Shown: positions 7,609 through 14,904 of the stretch, one piece after another
How the letters are laid out: every line of letters begins with the position of its first letter
Numbering within the stretch: position 1 is the stretch's first letter
Origin: an uncultured Eubacteriales bacterium
Lineage (GTDB): Bacteria > Bacillota > Clostridia > Oscillospirales > CAG-272
DNA: 24,298 nt
Direction of reading: 5' to 3'
NCBI GenBank assembly: GCA_934500855.1
Contig: CAKSUH010000002.1
Location: 1 to 24,298 of the forward strand
Notes under the pieces: model-generated
The model's input: only the letters and a program-made list of their open reading frames with translations
What the model was told of the DNA's origin: nothing
Database searches by the model: none
Program-made: the position numbers and the translations under genes

Positions 7609-8631
7609 ATGAAGAATGAAAAGATAGCAATAGGCGTCATAGGGGCAGGAAGAGCCGGTATGATTCACGCAACGCATTTTCGAAGTTGTATACCGGGGGC
7701 AACTTTGGCCGCGGTTGCTGATCCGGTTTTTGAAACTGCTGCCCGCGCGGCGCGGGAGCTGGAGATTGATCGATTTGAAACAGATCCGAGCAGAATACTT
7801 GAGGATCCGGCAATCGATGCGGTTCTGATTGCTGCTCCGACGGGGGTACACTGCGAATTGGCAGAAGCGGCAGCGGCAGCAGGAAAACATATTCTTTGCG
7901 AAAAGCCGATGGCAATGACAGAAGCGGAATGCGACCGCATGATTGCGGCGGCATCTGCTCATCATGTCAAATTGCAATTGGCGTTCATGAGGCGGTTTGA
8001 TCCTGCATTTCAGGCGGCAAAGAAGGCGATAGGCGAGGGACAGATCGGGGATGTGGTAATGGTTCGCTCAAACACCCGAGGACCGAGTATTCCGAAGCCG
8101 TGGATGTATGATATTTCCAAAAGCAACGGACCTTTAGCGGAGGTCAACAGTCATGATATTGATACTGTTCGGTGGTTTAGCGGATCGGAATTCCGTACGG
8201 TTCATGCGATAGCCGGAAATTACCGTTGCCCGGATGCCAAGGCTTCTTTCCCGGATTTTTATGACAATGTTGCAATGCTTGGCGAAATGGAAGACGGTTC
8301 GCAAAGTGTGATCGACGGTGCCCAGGGGGTTCTGTACGGTTACGATGCCCGTGTTGAAATTCTCGGCACCTGTGGTTGTATATACATCGGCAGAAAAGAC
8401 GAAAACGGAATGACAATTGTGTCGTCGGATATGAAACAGAGAACGGCATTCATTAACAGTTGGCGTTTTCTGTTTAAGGATGCATACCTTGCAGAAGATA
8501 CGGCATTCATTCGCTGTATTCTGGAAAACGGCGAACCGCAAATTGATGGCAGGGACGGGAAAATGGCTGTCCGGGTTGTCAACGCGGGAAACCGATCGAT
8601 TCGCGAAAAAAAGATCATCGCACTGTGTTGA
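7609..8631 (+). CDS. Gfo/Idh/MocA-family NAD(P)-dependent sugar or inositol dehydrogenase, 340 aa
   Basis: The protein starts with a Rossmann fold (IGVIGAGRAGMIH, residues 6-18) followed by the family signature CEKPMAM, with K99 as the catalytic lysine. The second domain contains GPLAEVNSHDIDTVRW, with H182 at the position of the catalytic histidine; the residue four positions before it, Asp in inositol dehydrogenase IolG, is E178 here. Length matches the family (about 330-350). Enzymes of this type oxidise or reduce a secondary alcohol of inositols, sugars or sugar derivatives. It is the first gene of the operon and is followed nine bases later by a second dehydrogenase, so the two may act in succession on the same sugar. 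The ATG has no good ribosome binding site, only purine-rich bases 15 or more upstream. Substrate not known. Confidence 0.85.
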   Translation: MKNEKIAIGVIGAGRAGMIHATHFRSCIPGATLAAVADPVFETAARAARELEIDRFETDPSRILEDPAIDAVLIAAPTGVHCELAEAAAAAGKHILCEKPMAMTEAECDRMIAAASAHHVKLQLAFMRRFDPAFQAAKKAIGEGQIGDVVMVRSNTRGPSIPKPWMYDISKSNGPLAEVNSHDIDTVRWFSGSEFRTVHAIAGNYRCPDAKASFPDFYDNVAMLGEMEDGSQSVIDGAQGVLYGYDARVEILGTCGCIYIGRKDENGMTIVSSDMKQRTAFINSWRFLFKDAYLAEDTAFIRCILENGEPQIDGRDGKMAVRVVNAGNRSIREKKIIALC

Positions 8632-8639
8632 GGAGATAT

Positions 8640-9680
8640 ATGAAGGCAATCAGAATGTACGGCATCAACGATGTCCGGTTGGAGCAGCTTCCGGTTCCGC
8701 AGATTGCGGAAAATGAAATGTTGGTACGGGTTCGGGCGGCATCGGTTTGCGGGACTGATGTCCGGATGATCCGAAACGGGTACAATGGGATCGGCGAGCA
8801 GTCACCGAGAATTCTCGGTCATGAATTGAGCGGTGAAATCGTGAAACTCGGCGAATCGGTTCAGGGGTATACCGAAGGAGAACGCGTCACGGTCGCCCCC
8901 AATATGGGATGCGGAGTTTGCCGGCAGTGCGTCAGCGGCAGAACCCATCTATGTGCGGAATACCGAGCGCTTGGAATCAACACGGACGGCGGCTTTTCCG
9001 AGTATGTGCGCATCCCTGCCGCAGCGGTTGCACAGGGGAATGTGACGCGTTTGCCTGATTCGGTCAGTTTTGAAGAGGCGGCGCTCAATGAACCGCTTTC
9101 CTGTGCGTTCAACGGGATGGAGCAGTGTAACATCCGTCCCGGCGACAGTGTGTTGATTATCGGTGCGGGTCCGATCGGTATCATGCACGCCATGCTTGCT
9201 CGCCTTGCCGGGGCAGGTCGTGTTTGGGTTCACGACCTTTCGGCAGAACGGCTTGCCTGTGTAAAAAGGATCGACGAGAAACTCAGGACGGTTTGCGGGG
9301 ACCCGAAGGAGACGGTTCTGTCTGAGACGGGCGGAGAAGGCGCGGATGTGGTTATCACTGCCTGCCCGTCGCCTGCGGCGCAGAGTCTTGCGGTGGAGTT
9401 GTGCGCAATTGACGGAAGGGTCAATTTCTTTGGCGGAATTCCTGCTTCCGCAGAACCGGTGCCGATCAACACCAACCTGGTTCACTATCGCCAGTTGACT
9501 CTGACAGGAACCACTCGCGCAAGTCTGTCACAGTTCCGCAGGACACTGTCATTTTTAGCGGACGGTGTTTTGAATGTCAGACCGTTGATCTCCGGTATCT
9601 ACCCCATTGAAGCATTCGGAGAGGCGATTCGGCGTGCAGGTGCCGCGGATGGGTTGAAAAACATCATTGTCCCGGGTTGA
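8640..9680 (+). CDS. Zinc-dependent medium-chain dehydrogenase (sorbitol/L-iditol dehydrogenase-like), 346 aa
   Basis: Start at 8640 follows GAGGAG at 8630-8635, which overlaps the stop of the preceding gene. The catalytic-zinc motifs are VCGTD (C37) and GHE (H61, E62). The structural-zinc cysteines are C91, C94, C97 and C105. A Rossmann motif IGAGPIGIMHA lies near residues 176-186, preceded by NEPLSCAFNG. This is the full set for an active polyol/sugar alcohol dehydrogenase that interconverts a polyol or aldose hydroxyl and the ketone using NAD(P). Length is typical. Its neighbours (dehydrogenase, kinase, isomerase, aldolase) point to sugar catabolism in the cytoplasm. The exact sugar cannot be told from sequence. 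Confidence 0.87.
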   Translation: MKAIRMYGINDVRLEQLPVPQIAENEMLVRVRAASVCGTDVRMIRNGYNGIGEQSPRILGHELSGEIVKLGESVQGYTEGERVTVAPNMGCGVCRQCVSGRTHLCAEYRALGINTDGGFSEYVRIPAAAVAQGNVTRLPDSVSFEEAALNEPLSCAFNGMEQCNIRPGDSVLIIGAGPIGIMHAMLARLAGAGRVWVHDLSAERLACVKRIDEKLRTVCGDPKETVLSETGGEGADVVITACPSPAAQSLAVELCAIDGRVNFFGGIPASAEPVPINTNLVHYRQLTLTGTTRASLSQFRRTLSFLADGVLNVRPLISGIYPIEAFGEAIRRAGAADGLKNIIVPG

Positions 9681-9690
9681 GGATCTGAAA

Positions 9691-11160
9691 ATGACTGATT
9701 GTCTGATTGGTGTGGATGTTGGTACGCAGGGAATCCGTGCTGTTGCTTTTGATACGGACGGTAATCGAATCGCCTCTGCAGGGGAGTCGCTCTCGCTTTG
9801 TTATGGGGCAGACGGCAGTGTCACCCAGGATCCGGATACCATATACGGAAAGGTCCTTTCCTGCATCGGAGCGGTGTACAGAAAATCGGACATCCCCGCC
9901 GCGCGGATTGTCGGGATTGGGTTAGGGGCACAAATGGCGGGAATTATCGGTGTGGACGAAAATCTTGAGCCGACAATGCCCTATGATTCCTGGCTCGATA
10001 CGCGGTGCGTGAAGTACGCAGAGAAGATGCGTCTGGAAGCAGAAGATGAAATCATCCGGTTGACCGGTGGTCAGGTTGGGAATGCACACGGTGCCAAGAT
10101 ACTTTGGCACCGGTCCGAAAACCGGGAGGTTTGGCAGAGAACACGCAAATTCCTCACCCTGACCGCATATCTGACGGCGCGGCTGTGCGGACTGAAGGCT
10201 TCGGAGTGCTTTTTGGATGATACGCACCTGCATTTTTCCGGGTTTGCGGATGCAGAGAACCGCTGTTGGAGTCGGGATCTGCTTTCGGAATTCCGGATGA
10301 CCGAAGAAAAGCTTCCGCAGATCCGAGAAAGTACGGCGCGTGCCGGAGGGCTTTCCGATGCTGCAGCCGAGCAAACCGGGCTTCCGTCCGGAATTCCGGT
10401 TTCGGTCGGTATGGGAGACACTGCAGCATCCATCCTCGGCGCGGGTATCAATGCGCCGGGACAGTGCTTTGACATTGCCGGAACCGCGTCGGTCTTTGCC
10501 GGATGCACGGATCGGTTTGCCCCTGATCGGGTGTACAGGACACTCAACTGTATGCGGTCGCCGATTCTCGGTTTGTGGTATTCCTCTGCATATATTCCGG
10601 GGGGAGGACTGTGTCTGCGATGGTTTCGGGATCTGACAGGAAAAAGCTACGCGGAACTGGATAGCCTGGCGGAGAAAAGCACTGCGGGAGGGGACGGACT
10701 TCTGTTTGTTCCGCAACTTGACTCACCGAACGGAATCCGTGGGGGATTTATCGGATTGAAGTGGACACACACGGCGGGACATCTTTGGCGTGCTGTTTTG
10801 GAATCCGTTGCGCGGGAATACCGAATCTGGAGCGATATGCTGTCGGAGCTGTTGCCGGAACTGCGGTATTGCGGAATGACGGGCGTTGGCGGAGGTGCGG
10901 AAAGCCGGATCTTCGGTCAGATCAAAGCGGATTATCTTGGAATGCCGTATCTTCCGACCGAGGAGCATGATACCGCCACATGGGGCGCGGCAATTTCGGC
11001 GGGATGTGCAGCAGGGCTGTTTTCGAATCCCGGAGCGGTTAAAATGCCGGTTGCGCACGGCTTCCTTTCCCCCGGAAACACCGATGCTTATGAACGCGAC
11101 CTGTGCGCTTATCGATCGCTTGTCAGATTTTTTACCGACAAAACGAGAAGAGGAGAATAA
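9691..11160 (+). CDS. FGGY-family carbohydrate kinase (xylulokinase-like), 489 aa
   Basis: Start at the ATG at 9691, seven bases after GAGGA (9679-9683); an upstream TTG lies inside the previous gene. The N-terminus GVDVGTQGIRA carries the phosphate-binding D9-x-G-T motif. YDSWLDTRC matches the sugar-binding loop of the family, GMGDTAA contains the likely catalytic base D243, and GVGGGAES (about 398-405) is the C-terminal nucleotide-binding signature. Length is that of full FGGY kinases. The enzyme should phosphorylate a ketose or related sugar with ATP in the cytoplasm. Together with the D-lyxose-isomerase-like cupin downstream, D-xylulose or a similar ketose is a sensible candidate substrate, but FGGY enzymes vary widely and this is inference. 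Confidence 0.87.
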   Translation: MTDCLIGVDVGTQGIRAVAFDTDGNRIASAGESLSLCYGADGSVTQDPDTIYGKVLSCIGAVYRKSDIPAARIVGIGLGAQMAGIIGVDENLEPTMPYDSWLDTRCVKYAEKMRLEAEDEIIRLTGGQVGNAHGAKILWHRSENREVWQRTRKFLTLTAYLTARLCGLKASECFLDDTHLHFSGFADAENRCWSRDLLSEFRMTEEKLPQIRESTARAGGLSDAAAEQTGLPSGIPVSVGMGDTAASILGAGINAPGQCFDIAGTASVFAGCTDRFAPDRVYRTLNCMRSPILGLWYSSAYIPGGGLCLRWFRDLTGKSYAELDSLAEKSTAGGDGLLFVPQLDSPNGIRGGFIGLKWTHTAGHLWRAVLESVAREYRIWSDMLSELLPELRYCGMTGVGGGAESRIFGQIKADYLGMPYLPTEEHDTATWGAAISAGCAAGLFSNPGAVKMPVAHGFLSPGNTDAYERDLCAYRSLVRFFTDKTRRGE

Positions 11161-11162
11161 AG

Positions 11163-11966
11163 ATGGACGGAACAAAAGAGCCGATGTTTGCGGAAGAGCG
11201 TCAGATGAAGATCATGTCTATCCTGACGCAGGAAAAAAAGATCCTGGTACACGATCTGTGTCGCACACTGAATGTTTCGGCGGTCACGGTCAGAAATGAT
11301 CTGCAGGATCTGGAGGACCGTGGATTGCTTACGCGGACACATGGCGGTGCGATTTTGCCGGTGCAAGCGAGCTTCGAGGAGAATACCAGCCAAAAAGAGA
11401 TCCGGAATGCCGCGAGAAAGAAAGCCATTGCGCGTGCGGCAGCGGAATATGTCAGGGACGGTGACACCATAGCGGTGGATACAGGGACCAGTGCACAGGC
11501 ATTTGCAGCCTGCTTGGTAGGGAAAAAGAATCTGACCGTGATTACATCCGATCTGCGTGTGGCGCTGTATCTTGAAAAAAACTCGGAGGCAACCGTTATC
11601 CTACTGGGCGGAACCGTGCGACATGGGTATGACTGCACGGTCGGACCGTATGCTGAACAGATGATGCGGGACTTCTTTGTTGACAAATGCTTCTTAGGGA
11701 CGAACGGAATCACTGCGGAGCGCGGTCTTTCCACGCCAAAGCCGGAACAGGCAGCCGTGAAGCGGCTGATGATCTCGCAGAGTAACCAGCTCATAGTGAT
11801 CTGCGACGGAGAAAAGTTCGGCAGAAACTCGCTGGTATCGGTCGCACCTGCAGATGCGATTAACATGATTGTTACCGATGAAAGTGCGGCACTGTCCGAG
11901 CTGGCGGAGCTGGAAAAGCTTAATATCAAAATCATCTGCGTCGGAGAAGACGAGATCAAAGGCTGA
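11163..11966 (+). CDS. DeoR-family transcriptional regulator, 267 aa
   Basis: AGGAG (11151-11155) inside the end of the kinase gene sits seven bases before the ATG at 11163. The N-terminal winged helix-turn-helix (about 12-60) includes VSAVTVRNDLQDLEDRGLL then RTHGGA, the DeoR hallmark. The C-terminal sensor domain has the usual motifs: DTGTSAQAFA, LTVITSDL, LLGGTVRHGYDCTVG and CFLGTNGI, which bind a phosphorylated sugar in characterised members. It is probably the local repressor, released by a sugar phosphate made by the kinase or aldolase steps. Its position inside the operon suggests autoregulation. The AGCAAA repeats at 7571-7598 are the best candidate target. Confidence 0.9.
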   Translation: MDGTKEPMFAEERQMKIMSILTQEKKILVHDLCRTLNVSAVTVRNDLQDLEDRGLLTRTHGGAILPVQASFEENTSQKEIRNAARKKAIARAAAEYVRDGDTIAVDTGTSAQAFAACLVGKKNLTVITSDLRVALYLEKNSEATVILLGGTVRHGYDCTVGPYAEQMMRDFFVDKCFLGTNGITAERGLSTPKPEQAAVKRLMISQSNQLIVICDGEKFGRNSLVSVAPADAINMIVTDESAALSELAELEKLNIKIICVGEDEIKG

Positions 11967-11991
11967 GCGGCGCGGAGAACGGAGAAAACAA

Positions 11992-12702
11992 ATGGAACAT
12001 AACATGACACCTGAAATGATAGCAAAATACTTTGACCAGACACTGTTGAAGCCGTATGCTTCGGAAATGGATTTTCGCAACTTTTGTGCAGAAAGCGCCC
12101 GGTATCACTTCAAAATGATTGCAATCAATTCCGCGCCGGTTGCAAAATGCAAGCGGTTTCTTGCCGCCAGTGATGTACTGGTCGGTGCGGCGATCGGATT
12201 TCCGCTCGGTCAAACAACGGTTGAGGACAAAGTTTACGAAACGGAACGGGCTATCGCGGATGGGGCAGATGAGATCGATTATGTCATTAACATCGGTGAG
12301 ATGAAGAGCGGCAATGATCTTTACATTGAGGACGAAATGCGACGGATTGTTTCGGTTTGCAGAAAAGCCGGAAAAACCGTTAAGGTGATCTTTGAAAACT
12401 GCTATCTGACGGATGATGAAAAGCGGAGACTCTGTCGGATTGCCCTGCGTGTGAAGCCGGACTTCATTAAGACCAGCACGGGATTCGGCACACCCCCGTC
12501 CGGAATCCCGGTCGGTGCAACGGTTGCGGATGTCAGGCTGATGAAGGAAGCCGTTGGAAATGAGATCAAGGTTAAGGCGGCGGGAGGAATCCGCACGCTT
12601 GCCGATGCGATGGCAATGATCGAGGCGGGTGCCGAACGAATCGGAACCAGTGCGGGCGTTTCTATTATTGAAGAGCTGAGGAGAAAAGGTTATGATAAAT
12701 GA
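11992..12702 (+). CDS. deoC: DeoC-type class I aldolase (deoxyribose-phosphate aldolase family), 236 aa
   Basis: The TIM-barrel contains the full DeoC set: EIDYVINIG with D96, FIKTSTGF with K160 as Schiff-base lysine, and VKAAGGIR with K195 as the second lysine, followed by IGTSAGV. DeoC splits 2-deoxy-D-ribose 5-phosphate into glyceraldehyde 3-phosphate and acetaldehyde. In this setting, without thymidine phosphorylase or phosphopentomutase but with a sugar isomerase, kinase and two dehydrogenases, it may act on another sugar phosphate. ATG at 11992 follows GGAG-rich sequence; a second ATG four codons later is possible. The 3' end overlaps the next gene by 11 bases. The gene symbol refers to the family, not to a proven substrate. 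Confidence 0.85.
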   Translation: MEHNMTPEMIAKYFDQTLLKPYASEMDFRNFCAESARYHFKMIAINSAPVAKCKRFLAASDVLVGAAIGFPLGQTTVEDKVYETERAIADGADEIDYVINIGEMKSGNDLYIEDEMRRIVSVCRKAGKTVKVIFENCYLTDDEKRRLCRIALRVKPDFIKTSTGFGTPPSGIPVGATVADVRLMKEAVGNEIKVKAAGGIRTLADAMAMIEAGAERIGTSAGVSIIEELRRKGYDK

Positions 12703-13243
12703 AACGAAGCAGCAACTGATGTGCCGTGCCCGTGATACGGCGTTGGAGTTGTACCGGAAGGCGGGAATCGTTCTGAACGCCGAGGAGCGGAACCGACTTG
12801 AATTCTGCGATTACGGCTTGAACGATTTTGATACCATCGGAACGGAAATTCTGATATATGTCAACACGAAACGGGTTTGTGCAAAGGAGATGGCACTGAC
12901 ACCGTGGCAGATCTGCCCCGAACATATCCACCCGCGATTGGGGGATTATCCGGGAAAGGAGGAGACATTTCGTTGCCGGTTCGGAGAGGTGTTCCTCTAT
13001 GTTCCGGGTGAGGCAACCCCGTTCCCGCACGCAAGAGTGCCGGAAGCGCGTCGCGCACACTTTACGGTTTGGCATGAAATCCGGTTGCTGCCGGGTGATC
13101 AGTACACCCTGCGGGAGCAGACCTTGCATTGGTTTCAGGCAGGAGAGAATGGAGCCGTTATTTCCGAATTCTCCACTCCGAGTTTTGATGATGCGGATCT
13201 ATTCACTGATCCGGAAATCAAGCGTATTGGTGAATTCCAATGA
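12692..13243 (+). CDS. D-lyxose isomerase-like cupin, 183 aa
   Basis: A single-domain cupin with metal ligands in the expected order: EHIHP (H78, H80), PGKEETF (E91) and TLHWFQ (H146). PxEHxHP followed by GKEETFRCRFGEVFLYVPG is the pattern of the D-lyxose ketol-isomerase family, and the length fits. Known members interconvert D-lyxose and D-xylulose and often D-mannose and D-fructose using manganese. The gene begins within the end of the aldolase gene (11-base overlap), implying coupled translation and a shared pathway. With mannosidases at both ends of the window, D-mannose or D-lyxose is a plausible substrate; this part is inference. Confidence 0.85.
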   Translation: MINETKQQLMCRARDTALELYRKAGIVLNAEERNRLEFCDYGLNDFDTIGTEILIYVNTKRVCAKEMALTPWQICPEHIHPRLGDYPGKEETFRCRFGEVFLYVPGEATPFPHARVPEARRAHFTVWHEIRLLPGDQYTLREQTLHWFQAGENGAVISEFSTPSFDDADLFTDPEIKRIGEFQ

Positions 13244-13290
13244 TCTAACCTGTCAGAGTGATTAAAATGAAATACGGAGGGCATTTTACA

Positions 13291-14670
13291 ATGAAAAACA
13301 TCAAGCGAATTCTTGTTTCCGCGATCATGGCTGCGATGATCGTGTCCCTGATCCCTGCTGTGCAGGGCTTTGCCGACTATGATGACTCTGCATTTGCACC
13401 GACCCTTGACAGTGCCACTCCGGGGGAATGGGGTGATGCGGAAAATCTGTTCGATCGCCTGTTTTCCGATGATGCAAACAGCAAGTGGTGCGTCAATTGG
13501 AACAATGTTCCGCACCCTGCGTATGTTATCTTCCGGTACTCCCGGCCGGTCAGCGCGCGCGGTTACAGTATTGTGACCGGGAATGATACGGCAAGTTACG
13601 GAAAGGACAGAAATCCGAAAAGCTGGGCGCTTTACGGCTCCGGTGACGGTAAGACATGGACGCTTGTTGACCGCATCGAAAACGACACCGAACTTCCTGC
13701 GGCAAATAATACCGAGGTGTTGTATACAATGGAAGCCACGGAGGAATTTTCCTGGTGGAAGTGGGAAATTTCCGAAATTGTCAACGGCGGTTGTATGCAG
13801 GTCAATGAATTTTCTCTTCTCCGTGCGGGGGCAGATGTTCCGCAGTATGTGGACGGCACTCCCGGGATCTGGGGAATGCCGACAAACGCACTGGACGGGA
13901 TCACTGGCTCTTGCGGCAACTCCAAATGGTGTGTTGGGTTTGAGAACTCGGCATCTGTAACATGGAAATACGATGCGCCGATGTCCATATCGTCTTATTC
14001 TTTGTTCACAGGCGGGGATACCCATGTGAACCCGGGGCGTAACCCGCAGTCCTGGACGCTCTACGGCTCCGATAACGGATCGGACTGGAAAGCGATCGAC
14101 CAACGGACGGATGACGATACCATGGGAGCAACCAGCATTGAAGAGTATGTATTTTATTTGGATGCCCCGTCCGTCGCTTACTCCTATTTTCGCCTTGAAA
14201 TAACTAAGATCCGGGGCGGAAACTGCCTGCAGCTTGCGGAGATTGTTCTGCATCGGGCGGAGCCGCAGGAGATCCGGTTTTGCGGATATCAGGTTTCGCA
14301 AAAGAAGGATCCAACCTACAGCGTCCGGCTTCTTGCCGCGATCGACCGGATCGATTTTGATGAGATCGGCTATCAAATTACTGTCAGCTACGGTGGAAAA
14401 ACATCCGACCCCTACACACACGCGATCAGAACGGTTTATGACCGGGTTCTCGGAACCGTCGACGGAGTGAAAGAGGAATACAGCGCCGGAGAGTTCGGTG
14501 GTACATATCTTGCCGCTCTGACCCTGACCGGATTTCCTGCTGATGCAGGGGATGCAACCATCATTGTCAGACCCTATACGGTAAAGGACGGAGTGTGTTC
14601 TTACGGATATACCTACAGGCTGGTGCTGAACGGTGGTAATCAGGTCCGGTTTGAGAGAATTGCCGATTGA
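13291..14670 (+). CDS. Secreted protein of two F5/8C (discoidin-like) modules plus C-terminal domain, 459 aa
   Basis: ATG at 13291 lies ten bases after GGAGG (13276-13280). A signal peptide (hydrophobic residues about 7-25, cleavage probably after GFA) directs export; no lipobox or wall anchor is visible. Residues about 38-178 and 185-322 are two copies of a discoidin-like beta-sandwich, each with SKWC near the start, R-N-P-x-S-W-x-L-Y-G-S-x-x-G-x-x-W in the middle and a final (M/L)QxxE strand. Each copy has a second Cys just before that last strand, which could pair with the SKWC Cys. Residues about 325-459 are a third domain (GYQVSQ ... YGYTYRLVLNG), also found at the end of the protein at 14905-16563. 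There is no catalytic domain. It probably binds carbohydrate at or outside the cell surface. Confidence 0.82.
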   Translation: MKNIKRILVSAIMAAMIVSLIPAVQGFADYDDSAFAPTLDSATPGEWGDAENLFDRLFSDDANSKWCVNWNNVPHPAYVIFRYSRPVSARGYSIVTGNDTASYGKDRNPKSWALYGSGDGKTWTLVDRIENDTELPAANNTEVLYTMEATEEFSWWKWEISEIVNGGCMQVNEFSLLRAGADVPQYVDGTPGIWGMPTNALDGITGSCGNSKWCVGFENSASVTWKYDAPMSISSYSLFTGGDTHVNPGRNPQSWTLYGSDNGSDWKAIDQRTDDDTMGATSIEEYVFYLDAPSVAYSYFRLEITKIRGGNCLQLAEIVLHRAEPQEIRFCGYQVSQKKDPTYSVRLLAAIDRIDFDEIGYQITVSYGGKTSDPYTHAIRTVYDRVLGTVDGVKEEYSAGEFGGTYLAALTLTGFPADAGDATIIVRPYTVKDGVCSYGYTYRLVLNGGNQVRFERIAD

Positions 14671-14689
14671 TTGCGAAAGGAGAAAAATT

Positions 14690-14824
14690 ATGAAAACCTA
14701 TCAATCACCCAAATGCCAGACAATATGCGTTTCCGACTCGGATATTCTGACGGTTTCCGGAATCAAGGCGGAGAGTGCGGGTGCAGGAGACTTTCTTGAT
14801 GTCGGTTCGCTGACATTCCACTAA
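14690..14824 (+). CDS. 44-aa peptide, unknown function
   Basis: AAAGGAG at 14676-14682 is seven bases before the ATG, the best ribosome binding site in this part of the operon, which strongly supports translation. The peptide begins MKTYQSPKCQTICV, continues DSDILTVSG and ends GAGDFLDVGSLTFH. It has no hydrophobic segment long enough for a signal peptide or membrane helix. The layout 'MKxYxxPK, short beta-like stretch, D-I-L-T-x-S-G, acidic tail' resembles short peptide genes that I recall seeing next to exported proteins in Clostridia, but I know of no assigned function. It lies between two secreted F5/8C proteins, so a role linked to their export, modification or assembly is possible. Two Cys (C9, C13) could bind metal or be modified. 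Confidence 0.65.
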   Translation: MKTYQSPKCQTICVSDSDILTVSGIKAESAGAGDFLDVGSLTFH

Positions 14825-14904
14825 AGGGATGCTGTGCAGATTCTGCGGACAGGAGCGCTGCTTGAAAAGGGCGTTTTGAAAAAAGCAAAAGGAGAATCGG
14901 AAAA

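Noticed and set aside
13135..14421. A 428-codon open frame on the - strand
   Set aside because: Antisense to the first F5/8C protein, which has a signal peptide, two module repeats and a good ribosome binding site.
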